Assembly: GCA_037367405.1 (NCBI GenBank)
Contig: JAZKJV010010541.1
Span: forward strand, 372,001 to 436,000
Direction of reading: 5' to 3'
From: Ottelia alismoides
Taxonomy: Eukaryota > Streptophyta > Magnoliopsida > Alismatales > Hydrocharitaceae
DNA: 64,000 bases
Positions within the stretch are counted from its first letter, which is position 1. Each line of letters starts with the position of its first letter. The notes beneath the pieces were generated by a model that ran no database searches, was not told the DNA's origin, and saw nothing but the letters and a program-made list of their open reading frames with translations. The position numbers and the translations under genes were made by a program. Positions 9,907 through 23,063 of the stretch are shown in pieces.

Positions 9907-12900
9907 TGATGAATCTCAGATTCATCACTCTAAAAAGGATAAATTAAGCTCAAATCCCTAAAATTCGTGGGCATTTCTTCATTTATTTTGCATAATTAGT
10001 ATTCATGCATGTATTGATAAGAATTGCATTTTATCACTCATTATTGCACAAAATAAGAAGCCAAAAATCTCAGCCAAAATGTTATGTAAAATAGCCTAGC
10101 TTCCCTGATTATTTTACTAATTAATGCTAGCTCAAAATAACTTGAAACAACCGCCATTGTGTACATATTACTAACAAGAATAAATAAAAAATATAAAATA
10201 ATCACTAACAAAAATACCTGGACCAAAAACCCAAACCCCACTTCTTGAATTTCCAAACTAAAACCTCGATATCTTCCTCATCCAGTATCCGATTTGATCC
10301 TACTCACTTTTGATTGCATTAAACTACCTTTAAAACAAGACCAAGTTCAAGTGAGTCAGAGCTCATACATGAAAGTTGGGTTTTGGGCCTCTTTTGTACA
10401 TTTTGTATTTTAACAGTTTTTGACCTATTATTTATGTACATAACTGACTCATTTTATTTTATTTATTTTTCATTTGTCTTCTTTGATAAAAGTTTTATTA
10501 AAGTGCGTAAAAATCCAAATCCAAAATGAGCTTAAAATCAAAGAAACTAATTGTGTCAAAGTCTTCAGTAATTGTCTGTACAAAAATTGTCTTTTTTAAA
10601 TTTTATTTTATTTCATCTTTTCATAATTAATAAAATTCCAAAAAAACAGATTAGTGTGTAAATATTTATCTTTGATTTTATCCTATTTTCTCCGTATTTT
10701 TATCTATTTTAAAAATAACAAAAAAATAAAACCCAAAAATCAAGGTATTTTATGTACATGGGATACCCCAAAAATATCACTTTGCACAAACAATCGATTT
10801 TGGTTTTAGTCTCTTCATAAAAGTTGTAGATCACATCGAGAAGGGCAACTTTCGTGAAGAAAAATTTTCGATCCAAGGTCGTTTGCTATTTCTTTTTGAA
10901 TTATCTTTGTATTTATTTTTTCGAATTTTCTGGGGCTGATATGTGGCAGCTCCTTGAGCCGCCACGTGTTAGACATTTTTGAGATTTTTATTAATTCATT
11001 TTTATAAAAAAAATTAAAATTAGAATGCACCACACGTGCAGCGCACGGCCCTCTTACGCATGCGGACTACACGTGCATCCCCTTCCTCCGTTCCTCTGTC
11101 CCTTTCCTCTTTGGGCAGCACCATCGTCTACGATTCCCCCTCCCAACCCCGCTAAAATCCCCGTCGCCGACCATCTTCCCATATACAACTGTCCACCCTT
11201 CAATCCCCTTCCAATCAGATATTCCACTTCTCACCCATCACTGATCATCCCCTTCATATTCCCAATCTCAAACTACCGCCACTCAATCCAATCCCCCTTT
11301 TCTCCTTAGACTACGCCGCCACCCTCTTTCGCTATCTCCTCCACCGTCGCATCCTCAATCGTCCTACAATCATATCATTGAAGCTCGCAATTTCTCCCTC
11401 ATCACTAGATCTCGCAAACCTTCCATCACTGGCCTATTTCTCTTCGCCTATAAAAAAAGCATCGCCGCCCCTCCTTCAGATTTTATCTACCAACTAATGC
11501 TCGAAAGGAATGACCGTCCGGAGGTGATAGCTCCACACCCCGACAACACGGTGAGATCCAATGGTCCCCCCCTCATTGCAGCCCACAACCGAGCTCCTCG
11601 TGCTATTCATGTGTCTGCTCCAGCCATCCTTGAGCCGTTAAGCCAACACACGGTCCACCGACCATCTGCAGCAGAAGGTCCCCCTATCCAGAGACCCTCT
11701 TGCATCGACTTTGACTCCGCCGACCACGACTACACCCGCCGTAGAGTTCCGCCTCTCCTCCGCCCTCCAATTCCTTCGAGCTCCAACGACCACTCCCTCA
11801 GTAGCTATAGCACCCTCCGACGCCAGGGCCATCTCCTTCGTCCTCTCTGCTCTCGACGTCGGCCGGAGGAACAACGCACCACTACACAACACCAGGTTTC
11901 AAGCTCGAGGTCGTCCCATGTGCGTGACACGTGAGGAGGAAACGTCAGCAAGCCACAACCCCCACGTGATATACATGTGTGCATGGGGGAAATGTTGCAA
12001 AAGAAGCCCCGAATCTTCGACTTATTATAAGCAGCCCCAACCAAGAGGTCTTATGCATCGCACGTGACCTGCTGGGTATAATTCAAGCAGACCCCCACTC
12101 TCGCCTTATCCATCCACATCCACCCACCCTAGGGAATGTGCTTCACATGTGCTTCTAGGAAATTTTGTAGTCGACCCCCCAAGCCTGGTAATTACATTTC
12201 AGTCCTTCTATTGTATTTTTATTGTAATTTAATTATTGTTATTTGCATTGAGACCCATGTGTTCCCTATTATTTTGAACCTCTTTATCGCATCATTTTAT
12301 TATTTAAAAATTAGCATGATATTCTTCAACTTATTCTTGACATTGTGACATATGTTGGATATTTTTGTGGTATGTAGTTAATTATTAATTAGCAATCTCA
12401 AAGAAAATTGCATATTTTGCCCATTCTGTTCTTGGAAATTCATAATTAATTAACCATTGCTCTAAAAATTACCAAAAATTCTCATATTCAAGAATTAATC
12501 GTGTTTAACATCATGCCAAAAAAGAATTGCATTTACATGCATGATTTGCCCAATAAAAATAATTTGTGTATTTCAATCTTTAATTTTTAATATGTATTAA
12601 ATCTAGTATTTTTTAGGTTTAGGATTTTTCTGAGATCAATCACCTACTGATAGATCTTTGATAATTTTATCCCTTGAAAATAATCAGATTTAATGTTTAT
12701 TATAACTAATTATTGAAATTGATTGTGTTGGCATTCATAAATTCATAAAATATTCATCTTGAATCCAAAAATATAAAAAAATCAATTGCATTCATTTCAT
12801 CATATTTAAAAGCTCGGCCAAGTTTCATTATTTTTGGACATCGTTTAATTGATATTTATTTTCTAGTCATTTTGGCCTAATTTTCATTGCACATCCCAAA

Positions 12901-13143
12901 TTGCATTGAAAAATACCAAAAAACTTTCGCCTCGATGAGTTCGACCTTGGGACTTACCCAATTCTGGGTTGTTCTTTTGCTTCCTTGAGTTCGACCTTGG
13001 GACATACCCATGTAAAATAAGCTTAAAACCACACCGAATAAAATTGATTAATTTCATGATCGATTCTGAATTCCTGCCTACAATGAAAGGAAAAATTAAA
13101 TGATAATTCATGCAGATTAATTCAGAGAATCGCAGGCTCGTCA
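9907..13143 (+). repeat. Element A 3' LTR
   Basis: Direct copy of 672-3932, with the same start palindrome, C-rich core and TATA box. Near its end the U5 word GAGTTCGACCTTGGGAC is locally duplicated (about 12935-12953 and 12986-13003); the 5' LTR has it once (from 3764). Confidence 0.85.
11448..11459 (+). promoter_or_regulatory. TATA box in the element A 3' LTR
   Basis: Identical to 2209-2220. In the 3' LTR it would drive read-out into the flanking copia leader. Confidence 0.5.
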
Positions 13144-13148
13144 ATAGT
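13144..13148. repeat. Target-site duplication of element A, right copy (ATAGT)
   Basis: Directly after the terminal TCGTCA of the 3' LTR; one transition from GTAGT at 667-671. Confidence 0.55.
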
Positions 13149-14843
13149 CTTTCCATTTAAACTTTAAAAGTTGATTCCCTTATTAAACTTTCAAAGCAAG
13201 AGATATACTGACCGTTATATCTTTAGCAAGATCTGGGATCACCCCTTCTACCTTTATACACCCCAATAATATGAGAAAATATAACTTGGGTAAAAGAAGG
13301 GGGAAAACATTCTGCCTTGCATGTCCAACTGACATTTCTCAATTTGGTCTTTAACAATTGATCACAACACCCTAAGGTGATGTTGACCTGTTGTTAATTG
13401 AATCAACCATCAATCAGAGTAGAACTCGCTACGCGCAATCCAATACAACCTCAATTATTTGAGGAACAATGTTGGGGTCCCTACAATACAACTTTACTCT
13501 TTCGAGAAGCAAAGAGCTGGATTAATGTGCATTTGTACACCACAGATATGACTTGTCATAGGTGTCTCCAATACACAATCCATGGTAACGAAATCATTTG
13601 CCTTGTTGGGAGACCATGGATGTCATTTATATGATCCTCCATATCCCATTCAAATTTTAATTAATCATTATGAATCATATTCTTATAATTAATTATTCCA
13701 AGGAAATTACGGCTCTATTTATAATATACTACTTATTTTAATTGGATTAATTAATTTAATAATATTAAATTTATTATTAATCCAATGTAACCAACAAATA
13801 ATTAGGGTTTGCTTGATATTACTATTTAATATTAGCTCTCACAATTACGTATTATTCGGAATTTTTAGTAATTAGAGTAACAACTTGACTTACTCATATT
13901 ACCCTTTCCTTGAAATGGATCTGGCCAGATGCTCGAGATATGCTGGGAAGGAGCACTTCCTTGACATGCAAGGCGCTAATTAAGAAATCAAGCTAGCATA
14001 CCCGGTCTAGACACCTTCACCATTTCGATTCAGAATAATACAAATTGAATGATTGTACTTATAGTTTTAATTATCATTCCTTTGATGATCGACATGATAT
14101 TATATAGTACTCACTCAGAAAATATTAGGATCGTAAAACATTTTTAAAGATCCAAAATTTTTACTCATATCAAGCATACATATTTTGATTTTGCTTGTAA
14201 AATTTGACCTACAACTATTGTAGGAAAAACTTGGGTTATTTCTGAAACATTCATTCAATGGTCATTGATGTTTTTATTCAAATATTTCCATAAATATGTA
14301 AAGCATCAATTAATCATGACAAATTCACAATTTCCTTTATTGACATTGAATGATAAACACATTAAAAAAGTTCATGTGATGATCCAATCATCTTTCGACC
14401 CATGTCCACTAAATATGGAATATCTTGGGTAAACAAAGCCTGAATGATGTGAAATAAATTTGAGTGGTTTTTCTATTTGAATATCTACTTAATTAATGTA
14501 TTTCTACCATGTTTAGTGACTGTCAAGAAGTAACCAAAAATTAATTTGTTACAGATCCCTGATTACATAAAAAATAATAATTTCACTGCGAGAAATTTTC
14601 AAATCTAAATTAATGCACCTTTGATACCAACCTTTGGAAAATATTTATGGGACATGTTTAGACATTCTAAATACATTTAATTACCCAAAAAGTCGTTCAA
14701 GAAATGCATAAACAAGAGCCTTCCATTTTGATGAAAAACATTTTGAAACAAGCATCATTTGCATAAAGAACGAGTCCCCGTGCATCCAATATGCAAAACC
14801 TTATTCCCTTAAGGTTTTGATCAAATCCAAGATCTTTAACCAA
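13149..14843 (-). other. Probable copia leader between gag and primer site
   Basis: AT-rich, no convincing gene. The small open frame at 13398-13634 (plus) has no recognisable domain. By position it is the copia sequence displaced by insertion of A. At about 1.7 kb it is long for a copia leader, so another small insertion may be hidden here. A second TTTGATACCA word occurs near 14618. Confidence 0.4.
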
Positions 14844-14856
14844 GGTTTTGATACCA
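14844..14856 (-). other. Primer-binding site of the copia element (initiator Met type)
   Basis: On the minus strand TGGTATCAAAACC, two bases after an LTR ending in CTAGCCTTCA. It matches the canonical TGGTATCAGAGC start with small changes. Orientation agrees with the minus-strand gag at 1-579. Confidence 0.6.
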
Positions 14857-14858
14857 AA

Positions 14859-16859
14859 TGAAGGCTAGATTTTAGTCTTTAGTGTATAACAAAAGTGTGA
14901 AGATTGCATTACATGCAATAAAGAGCAACTAGTACGTAGTGGTACTAGTTGCTAGCGGCAACAAAAATTAAAATAATTTAATAAAGATGAAATCACATGA
15001 TATGAGAATCTTTCTTTTACCATTTCACCAAGATCACAAACGAATAATAGAATTACCTCTTGAAGGGTGTTTGCGATCGCATGTCTCTAAACGAAGAGAC
15101 CTCTAGTCTCAAGTTCGATGCAACAGAGGATGCACTTGCGGGCAAGTGGATGAGACGCGTGCTTCCCAAAATCTGAGTTGACGATCCAAGTGAGAAACCT
15201 CCTTATTTTGTCTCAAGAAATCCATAGCCTTCCTCACGAGCATGAATAATCAAAGAAGGCAAGGATCTAGAACAATCGATCCATCATCAGAATGAGAACA
15301 CGACGACTGTGATGCTCTCAAAAACCAAAAAGTGGACTGAAACTCGAGGGGACCCCTTAGACGTTTATGAGAGAGAGAGAGAGATATGTTGCTTTCAACT
15401 TGTGTAAGAGAAAGAGTTAGGTCTAGCCTTTCTTTTATAACATATCGTAAGGTGGAGATGCACTACTAATTGAAATCAATGGACGTGATTTTGTTGCATA
15501 AAACTTGCAAAAATAATTAATTAATTTAATAGGAAATAAATATGTTGAATAATATTCAGCAAATAAAATTCAATTAAATCAGTTCAATGTGGCATAATAA
15601 GGAAAGGAGGAGATCCTCCTTCCTTGTTAGGGTGGTTGGCCACCATGAAGTCCTACTCCTTGTGGTCATCCACTCCTAATAAAAAGTGAAGCCTCCTTTT
15701 TTCCAAATTGATGATATTCTCAAATCTCACCACAATTTCCACATGTTTTCAGCAATGTTTCTCTTCAATTCTCACCAAAATAATTTCAAACAATCTTTGA
15801 TAATTTCAATCATGCCATTGTTAACTATGAATCATATTCAACCATCCAATATAAAATGTAAATTACATTTACACTTAATAGTACAATGTGAATCTAATTT
15901 ACATTAACATTTAATTTGTAAATCCTACTTGCATTAAAATCTTTCTATTATACTATGAATCAGATAACATGAATAACATTCACATAACAATTCCTATTAT
16001 TAATTGTAAGTTCAGCACTTTACTTCATATTATTAATTTGTAAATCCAAATAACATGAATAACATTCACACTATTTATGACAAATAAATCATAATTAATT
16101 ATCAAATTTCCCAATGATCATATATATCATCGATAATAGAATTATTCTCGAACTCTTTCAAGAACAATGTGCCATCTCCACAGATATTTGGAGATAAGGA
16201 CATGGCAAAGTGCACATTCCATGTATGGTGACTTGGATATTGAGATCGTATCTCATATACAGATCTAGGTTACCTCTCAAAGATGTGATTAAATCAAACC
16301 CTATATTTAATCTTCTCATTTGCATACGAATCACATTTATATCAATGTCCAACATTTGGAATACAATCAGATTACTAATATTTTGAGAGAGTCACTAAAA
16401 TACAAACATGTTTCATCACTACCTCAGAAAGGAAGTATCATGGTTATATAATCATTTACGATCACATCACCCTCGAGTATTTGTAATAACCGTATATCAT
16501 GCATACTGGAAGATCTATAATAAACTCGAAGTTTTAGTTCATATTTGAACTGTCTTCTTCTTGTTTTATCATTAAGTTTCTCATTTGGTCATTGGGAGTT
16601 AGTATCGATCATATGCTTTCCAAAAGCATATGTCATATCTACAAATTCTTGTAATGCTTCCAAAGCACGACGACTATGCATGGAATTTGGTTTGTCCCAA
16701 TACCTTACAAATGAACGCATTCCTTTTGATTCCGTCATGAACATGTATGATTCCTTTCATAGATCATATTACTCATATGCTCTTGTATGCACGCCAACTC
16801 GCCATTGTATAGACCTTGATTAGGTCATCGGTAACTCAAGATCGACCTAGTGTTCCTCA
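14859..16859 (-). repeat. Probable copia 5' LTR
   Basis: Starts TGAAGGCTAG next to the primer site. I place the other end at CTCA (16856-16859) because a TG start on the minus strand is needed, but this boundary is a guess. Inside: a GA run at 15370-15384, an inverted repeat AAGGAGGA/TCCTCCTT at 15604-15621, and a 21-bp direct repeat (15964-15984 and 16050-16070). ORFs at 16158-16355 and 16545-16823 look spurious. The partner LTR would be left of the window. Confidence 0.45.
15964..16070. repeat. 21-bp direct repeat in the copia LTR
   Basis: ATAACATGAATAACATTCAC followed by A occurs at 15964-15984 and again at 16050-16070, 86 bp apart, in an AT-rich stretch. Confidence 0.7.
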
Positions 16860-16882
16860 AAAGGCTAGAACCCTAATTGTTG

Positions 16883-19800
16883 TGATGATCAATCTCAAAT
16901 TAGTCATCAATTAACCCATCGATAGATAAGCGATCAATAAAGTGAAGTGAGTTAAAATTTATTATAACTTTATAATAGATGTGTATAGGTATATGTAGTG
17001 TAGTGGTCGACCACATGGAGCAAGCGATGAGTAGGTAATAATAATTAATCATTGTCTCTAATTATTATAAAAATTATTATTTTTATATTTTCTTACTTTT
17101 TTTCTTATTTATATATGGGTTTTTAATTATATATTTAAATTTTATGATTTTTACTTATTTTATATTATTTATATTTTGTTATTTATATCTATATTTTTTA
17201 TTTTTTTTAACTTTTACAAATTATTAATTTCTTTTGATTTCTGAAATAAATATATAATTAAAGATAATAATATAGATAGGAAAAGGGAAGCTACAGTGGG
17301 GGGTGCCGCAACTAACTACACCTAATCATTTTTATTATTGGTTTTTGATTTTTTGCAGTAAAACATTGGAGTTTACTTAGTTTATTGAGCAGAATATGTG
17401 TTTCAAATTTCATGCAAAATAAACATTTATTAACATCCCCATCTAGATAGGGCCCGTCTCAGCAATTTTAAGACAAGTTAAAGTGCTATAGTCTTGATGG
17501 AGATGATAGAAGTGTCGATTTTAGTTGAATTTGGCATGAGACCATGGTGATATATGGTGATTTAAATCCCCCTAGGTTTCATTTCAAAAACACAAAAAAA
17601 TCCAATGAAAAAATGGTCAGGTGCAACTAGTTAGTTACACCCCCTGTGCAGCTTCCCCGACCCATATAGATATTGTAGATATTATAAATAATATATAGAT
17701 AATTTGTATAATATAGCTATTCGGGTTTTTTTCCGCCAAAATAAATTAGAAATACAATAATTAAAATGTTTTTGTGATGGTGATATTTTGCTCTCTTTTT
17801 TAATAATTTTCATTATTTTTTTACTATTTTTTAGAATTTTTAAAATTATAAAATATATAAAGAAGTGAATAGAATAAATATCTATGATTATTTTTTGTTT
17901 AATAAATATAAAACTGTTCGAAATTTACTCGAAACTATTTTTAATATATATACCATATATAATACGGAAAATCATAAACAAAAAGATATATTTTTGGATT
18001 TTTTAAAGATTTTTTACTAATTTTTATAAGATTTTATGGGTTTTGTGATCTTTCGATATTATATTTTGTATTTTTTAGTGATTTTTTGTTATGTAATACA
18101 ATATATAGTAATATATATAAGTTGTATTTATTTAGGATTTTTGGAAATGATTTTATAATTTTATGGGCTTTTTATGCTAAAATAGGGAGAAAATGCATCT
18201 TTTTGGATTTTTTAATAAATGGGAAAATGCGTCAATATGCCAAAAGAAATTAATGAAAGCTCAAGAACAATTCCATGCATTAAACATAATTTTCCTACAA
18301 TTTGTAGAGCCATAAAGATATCAATAATGAACACAATAAAATAAAAAATACCACATGGTCAGGGACCTAATTACAATTTATAAAATCTTTAAATCCATTC
18401 CATAACATGTATAAGAACTACAAGGTTATAGATACAATATTTACAGAGCCTCGCTTGTATCTACACATAAAGCGGAAGAACCAGTATGCAATTACAATAA
18501 ACCTTAGGGACCTACATGCAATATTTTACTCAAAACATAACACTATACTTAATATTTACTGGAGTAATATAAAGTACAAAAAAGTGGAGGGGGAGCTATG
18601 TAATATACCCAAAAGGGCACACATGAGAGGCACTCCACGTGGTGCTCAATTGAATATGAAGGCTCCGACTGGGCGTCATTTCGTTTAAATTCAATGACCC
18701 AGATTAGTTCTAGGCTGAGGCTCGACTGAAAAGAGGCAAGGGGGTCTTCAAGAATGGGGAAGAATGTATTATTCCATGATATTTGATCATGTACAACTCC
18801 TAATTGTAGCTTCCTATGGCCAAGTTGACTAGCCTAAAAGCTTACTGACATCCTCCCGTAGGGACTAGCCTAACAACTTCCCTGATATTTGATCGTGTGC
18901 AACTCCTCATCGATCGAGACATGGATGTCTCTTTGCTCAGAGCACTTGGAGGTGTTGTTCTTCGACCAAATCCAACTCCATGTGGCTGCTTGGGAGTTGT
19001 CTCCTGCACCAAAAATACTAAGGGGCTCGAGGTTTTTACCTCGACCCAATTCTAAAGCTTATATGTGTAAAAATGAGGTGGATGGAGTGTCCCCTACGAA
19101 AGGAGGAGGTGGTGACTCGATTTTGCTAATTGAGGAACAATCAAGGGGATATAGATGGGGGAGTGTGATGGAAAAATGATGAGGGTAATGATGGGATGAT
19201 CAGAAGGGGGTCAGAACAAGTGGAGGCATTTTTGATAGGTGGCTGAAGTTGAAGCTCTGATGAACTACAAAATCAGAATTTAAGCTAAAAATAATCTAAT
19301 TTATTCTAAATTAAGATCAAATCTATGATAAGAAATGAAAATGCAAGATAAAAACCTAAAGTAATCGACTCAAACCAGACCTGAGACAAGGAGCAGAAGA
19401 CGACATCGAAGGCAGTGCTCAGAAATGGAGGATCGCCTCTCCTTCACCTTTGTCCATGCCAACACTTACTGGAGCAAGTTGCGGTCACCAAGGAGTTCAA
19501 CAAAGACTAGGATAGGGTTTACAGAACTTAAAGAGGTATCAAAATGTAAAATGGAGACAAAGGTGTTTACTTATATGCAAAGAATGGGCCATCTTGTGAA
19601 GAAAAATATGGGTTGGTGGATTTTAGAGAGCGACATAGAAGAGGGTAGTAGGAGATATAGGAAGGTGGGATACTCGAGGAAGAAGGGGGCATGGAGGATG
19701 GAGTGAAAATGGGAGAAGAGAGGGGGTTCTCTTACTCTTATAGTAGTCAGAATGGAGACCATACAGTAAACCAGTGGGGTAACACAAGAAAGGTGCCCAT

Positions 19801-20944
19801 TGGTCCATGTAGGACCAAATGTGACAAAATAGAAAATAAAAAAGGCTTAATAATTTGATAATAAATATACTTTTATTTTATTAATTAAAACTCAAAACAT
19901 ATTATTTATCAAACTGTTTTTCTATGATTTGTATCTATTTTACAACTAAATTTGTTACGTGTTAATTTTTATAAGTATATTTATAGGTATATTTAACTAT
20001 GTTTTATTTATATTATTTTTACTTTGTATATTTAATAATTATTATCCTATTTGTGTATTTTATATATTTAAAATATAGTTAACTATATATTTTCGCATTT
20101 TTGTTTTATTTTTTCGATTTTATTTACATATAAAAATAAATAAATGTGTGTTTATTATAGATATAGTATATCTATATATTATAATGTATTACTTATTTTA
20201 TTGTCTTGTTAATGATTTTTTGTGTGTTTATGTTGAATGTATTTTAAATAATATATACAGTTATCTACAGATATAAGAAGAGTAAAAATATAAAGAATAA
20301 AATATGTTAGTATTATATACATATGCACAGCACAGAAGTACCACAGAAAGCATGCTTTTGTATCTTAACTCTATTTTTAATGAAACCATCTTCATTATAG
20401 ATAATCTAATTTGGAATACAATGGAGGTGAGTTTGGTTCAATTTGAGTTAATATGGAGAAGATATTGATCTACAAAGATCGGTTTGCGGTTTTTTCATCT
20501 GTGTGTCCCAATTGCACTATGCATTATTTTTCTTAGCAATTATTTTTATAATTTTCTATATATTTTTATCTAGAAAGGTCATGTTCAACATTTTGTTACT
20601 TGGAGTCTGTAAAATAAAGAATATGTAGAGTAAAAATGGATATTTACAGTATGAATAATTAGGATTTTATATCTAGTATTTGGCCCTTATCCGCCGTACT
20701 TTATTCCTTGTCGACCAAGTCAATATTGACTTGGTCTTGAGGTTTAGGGTCATTCAGTATCTTTGATACTTCATTTTATTTTCCTTTTATATATTCTTTT
20801 ATTTTTGATTTAATTGCATGTAATTGTGTATTAATTACAGATAAATAGAGAAGTTTAATTTGTACAAGTTAGCATTATTTGCAGGTCTTTTGCTAGAGAT
20901 TTAAATGCAAAATGGAAGAATAAAAGTAGATGAATGGCTATTCA
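16883..20944 (-). repeat. Element B 3' LTR (left)
   Basis: The inner end is well placed: on the minus strand the polypurine tract is followed by TGAATAGCCATTCATC, a small palindrome. The outer end is uncertain (16883 or about 16920). It carries the shared U5 feature GTGGTCGACCAC at 17003-17014, a TATA-like CTTATATGC near 19570, and the block CCTGCACCAAAA plus AGGGGCTCGAG also found in the right LTR. ORFs at 18889-19179 and 19425-19706 appear to be chance ORFs. Confidence 0.55.
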
Positions 20945-20964
20945 TCCCCCCTTTCCCCGTACTT
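20945..20964 (-). other. Polypurine tract of element B
   Basis: Minus strand AAGTACGGGGAAAGGGGGGA, immediately before the LTR start. Adjacent on the upstream side is an imperfect TTTGCTAG/CTAACAAA hairpin like that of E and C. Confidence 0.65.
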
Positions 20965-22739
20965 ACATTTGTTAGTCCCTAGCAAACACTTATTAGAATA
21001 ATAAGTGAAAGGAAAATAAAGAACTTAGAATGATAATAACTTTTCAACTTATCTTCACAAAATCAAAGTTTGGAGATTAATTAACACCTTTGGATTGTCA
21101 ATATGTTCACAACATTATTGAGAATAAGATTTAAAAATTAACAACCCTCAAGTTCAATAATTCTCTGTTCAGGTCGCCTCAATAGCCAGGTCACAATAAA
21201 TATATTTATACACAAACTCCTATGACTATGAGTCTCACGTGTACAATGTATGTGAATGTAGCTCTTCTCATCATGAATAGCAAGGAACAATCTCCCTCAA
21301 AAAGATAACCCTAGTGCCCTAATCCAGTTACTCATTCCATGAGGAGTTGGGTATTTTTTCCTAGTTCAAGTACAACCAGATCAAGAAGAGGGGTAGAGAG
21401 AAGAATGTTGAACAATGTAGACAAGTCTCCTGCTGCAGGCAATCTTAATATCTTTGGCTTTGAAGTATAATGCCTTGGTTATTTGATACATACTCCGGCG
21501 GGATTGATTTTTCATTGAGTTTTTCTCGTCTATTCTTTTTGGTGTTATTGGATTTGGTGCTATATAGAATAAATTTTACATAAGGAATTTTTCTTTTTGA
21601 GATAGTATACTATCCCTCTTTTGATGCTTTATTGCAACACACATCATTTTGTCTTTAGATGTCCATGCTACTAGATCGGGTTGGGGGCACTAGCCACCTA
21701 TTGGGGCACCACATCTGTTCCGCACGTGAGCTTCCTTGAGCTAAAGAATCTTGCCATCACCACCTCATAAAAGTTGAGCTAAGTGAAGAGCGCTTGTCCA
21801 AGTTAGGTCATTATTAAAAAGAGTCATGTGTGCTCTTCGAAATATTCTACTTAGGCTAGTCAAGATGACATGTGAACATAGTTTTATGAACTCAAACAAT
21901 TTATTTTCATTACCTGAAAAGTCTTAGTTCTAGTTCATATAAGGTTCTTGTGAAACTAAGTGGATTAAGGTTAAGACCAAGCTCCAATCTTCAAATTTTA
22001 TTTAGACTTGTTCATTTGCCACATCATTCTAAAAAATAATTATGCAATGCATAACATATTTTTTGAAATAATTATCTTGTTTTGAACATTTTATTGATTT
22101 TTTCAAAAACTTTTTAAATATATAAAGCTTAAAAATTTTCAATTTTTTAGTGATTTTAAGAAATTTTGAAACTTTTTATGGTATCTTTGAAAGGGGGTTA
22201 GAGGAAAAAATGTATATACATATTTGCAAGAATTACACATATTAACAAAGAGTTTTATACAATTTATCTACATATTTTTATACAAGTATAGAAATAATTT
22301 GGTATAGGTTTGTACATGTTTTATTTGAACAATTTTATCATGGGTATTATCTACAAGGTTATCAAAATAATTTGAATTTTTTTTTGCAAACATTTGTTAA
22401 ACATTTTGAAAACTTTTTTTGCAATTAATTTTACAAAGACTTTCTCAAAAACATTTTTACAAAAAAATTTTACAAAATTTTTACAAATATTTTAATAAGA
22501 GATTATTTTTCAAATGGTTTTGAAAAATAACCAAAGGGTTTCCAAAGATTTTTCGAAAATTTTACAGCCATTTTCCAAATCCTTTTTTTAAATAGTTTCA
22601 AAATATTTTTTAGAAACATTTTTCAAAGGAATTTACTCATATTAACGAGAGTTTACTCTTTATAGTTGATATATTTGTAAAACTTTACCTAATATAGTAT
22701 GTTAGTCATTTTTATTAAAAATATGAAAGTACGAGTCAT
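20965..22739 (-). other. Element B 3' non-coding region
   Basis: No ORF. On the minus strand, around 21500-21080, it shares an ordered set of short blocks with E and C: GCAGCAGGAGACTTG, CTCTTCTTGATCTGGTTG, CTTGAACTAGGAAAAAATACC, GTGAGACTCATAGTCATAGG, ATTGAGGCGACCTGA and TTTTGTGAAGATAAG. About 22080-22640 is a T/A-rich, low-complexity stretch. Confidence 0.55.
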
Positions 22740-22745
22740 GGCAAA

Positions 22746-22813
22746 CATATATATATACATATATATACATACATACATATATATACATACATATATACAT
22801 ATATATATATATA
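22746..22813. repeat. AT/ATAC microsatellite inside the element B array
   Basis: Runs of (TA)n interrupted by ACAT. They occupy the place where E and C have a short TATATA-type spacer between the second and third arms of the conserved array unit, so this looks like an expansion of that spacer. Confidence 0.8.
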
Positions 22814-23063
22814 CGACCCCCTATACTTAGGTCAAACTATGTCCTCAAAGTGATCAAAGAGCAATAAAGGAAGACATAACTCATGCTAAGTATATAAAAG
22901 TATATACTACAATGACTCAAATAAAATAATAAGAAATCGATCATCCCCCCTAAATTAGGATCAACTAATCCTAAGTACAACATCATGTATACAAAGTGGG
23001 GATGATAGAGGATTAGAATGCACAGAAATCAACAACTCGGCTTGTCTCCCCCTATACTTAGGG
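22814..23063 (-). repeat. Stem-loop / polypurine-like array of element B
   Basis: Minus strand. The long unit has ACTTAGCATGAGTTATGTC, a loop, GGACATAGTTTGACC and CTAAGTATAGGGGG; its third arm GCCATGACTCGTAC lies beyond the microsatellite near 22730. An upstream stem-loop has TTAGGAT 22955-22961 with ATCCTAA 22968-22974. A half stem (CCCTAAGTATAGGGGG) at 23049-23063 is fused to integrase sequence, its other arm having been deleted. Confidence 0.7.

Larger units (their letters stand above)
672..13143 (+). mobile_element. Element A: non-autonomous Ty3/gypsy (Athila/Tat-like) retroelement
   Basis: Two directly repeated LTRs (672-3932 and 9907-13143) flank about 6 kb of internal DNA. The 5' LTR is followed by a degraded tRNA-Asp primer site and the 3' LTR is preceded by a polypurine tract. 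The internal part holds a gag-like ORF, a protease lying in the opposite orientation and an acidic ORF. No reverse transcriptase, RNase H or integrase motif was found. The first 175 bases of the two LTRs, aligned by eye, differ at roughly 13 sites, so the insertion is not young. It landed in a copia element between gag and primer site. Non-autonomy could be ancestral (element E is similar) or due to deletion. Confidence 0.8.

Noticed and set aside
13398..13634. Small ORF of 78 residues as a host gene
   Set aside because: No domain, no homologous frame elsewhere, and it lies in what should be the copia leader.
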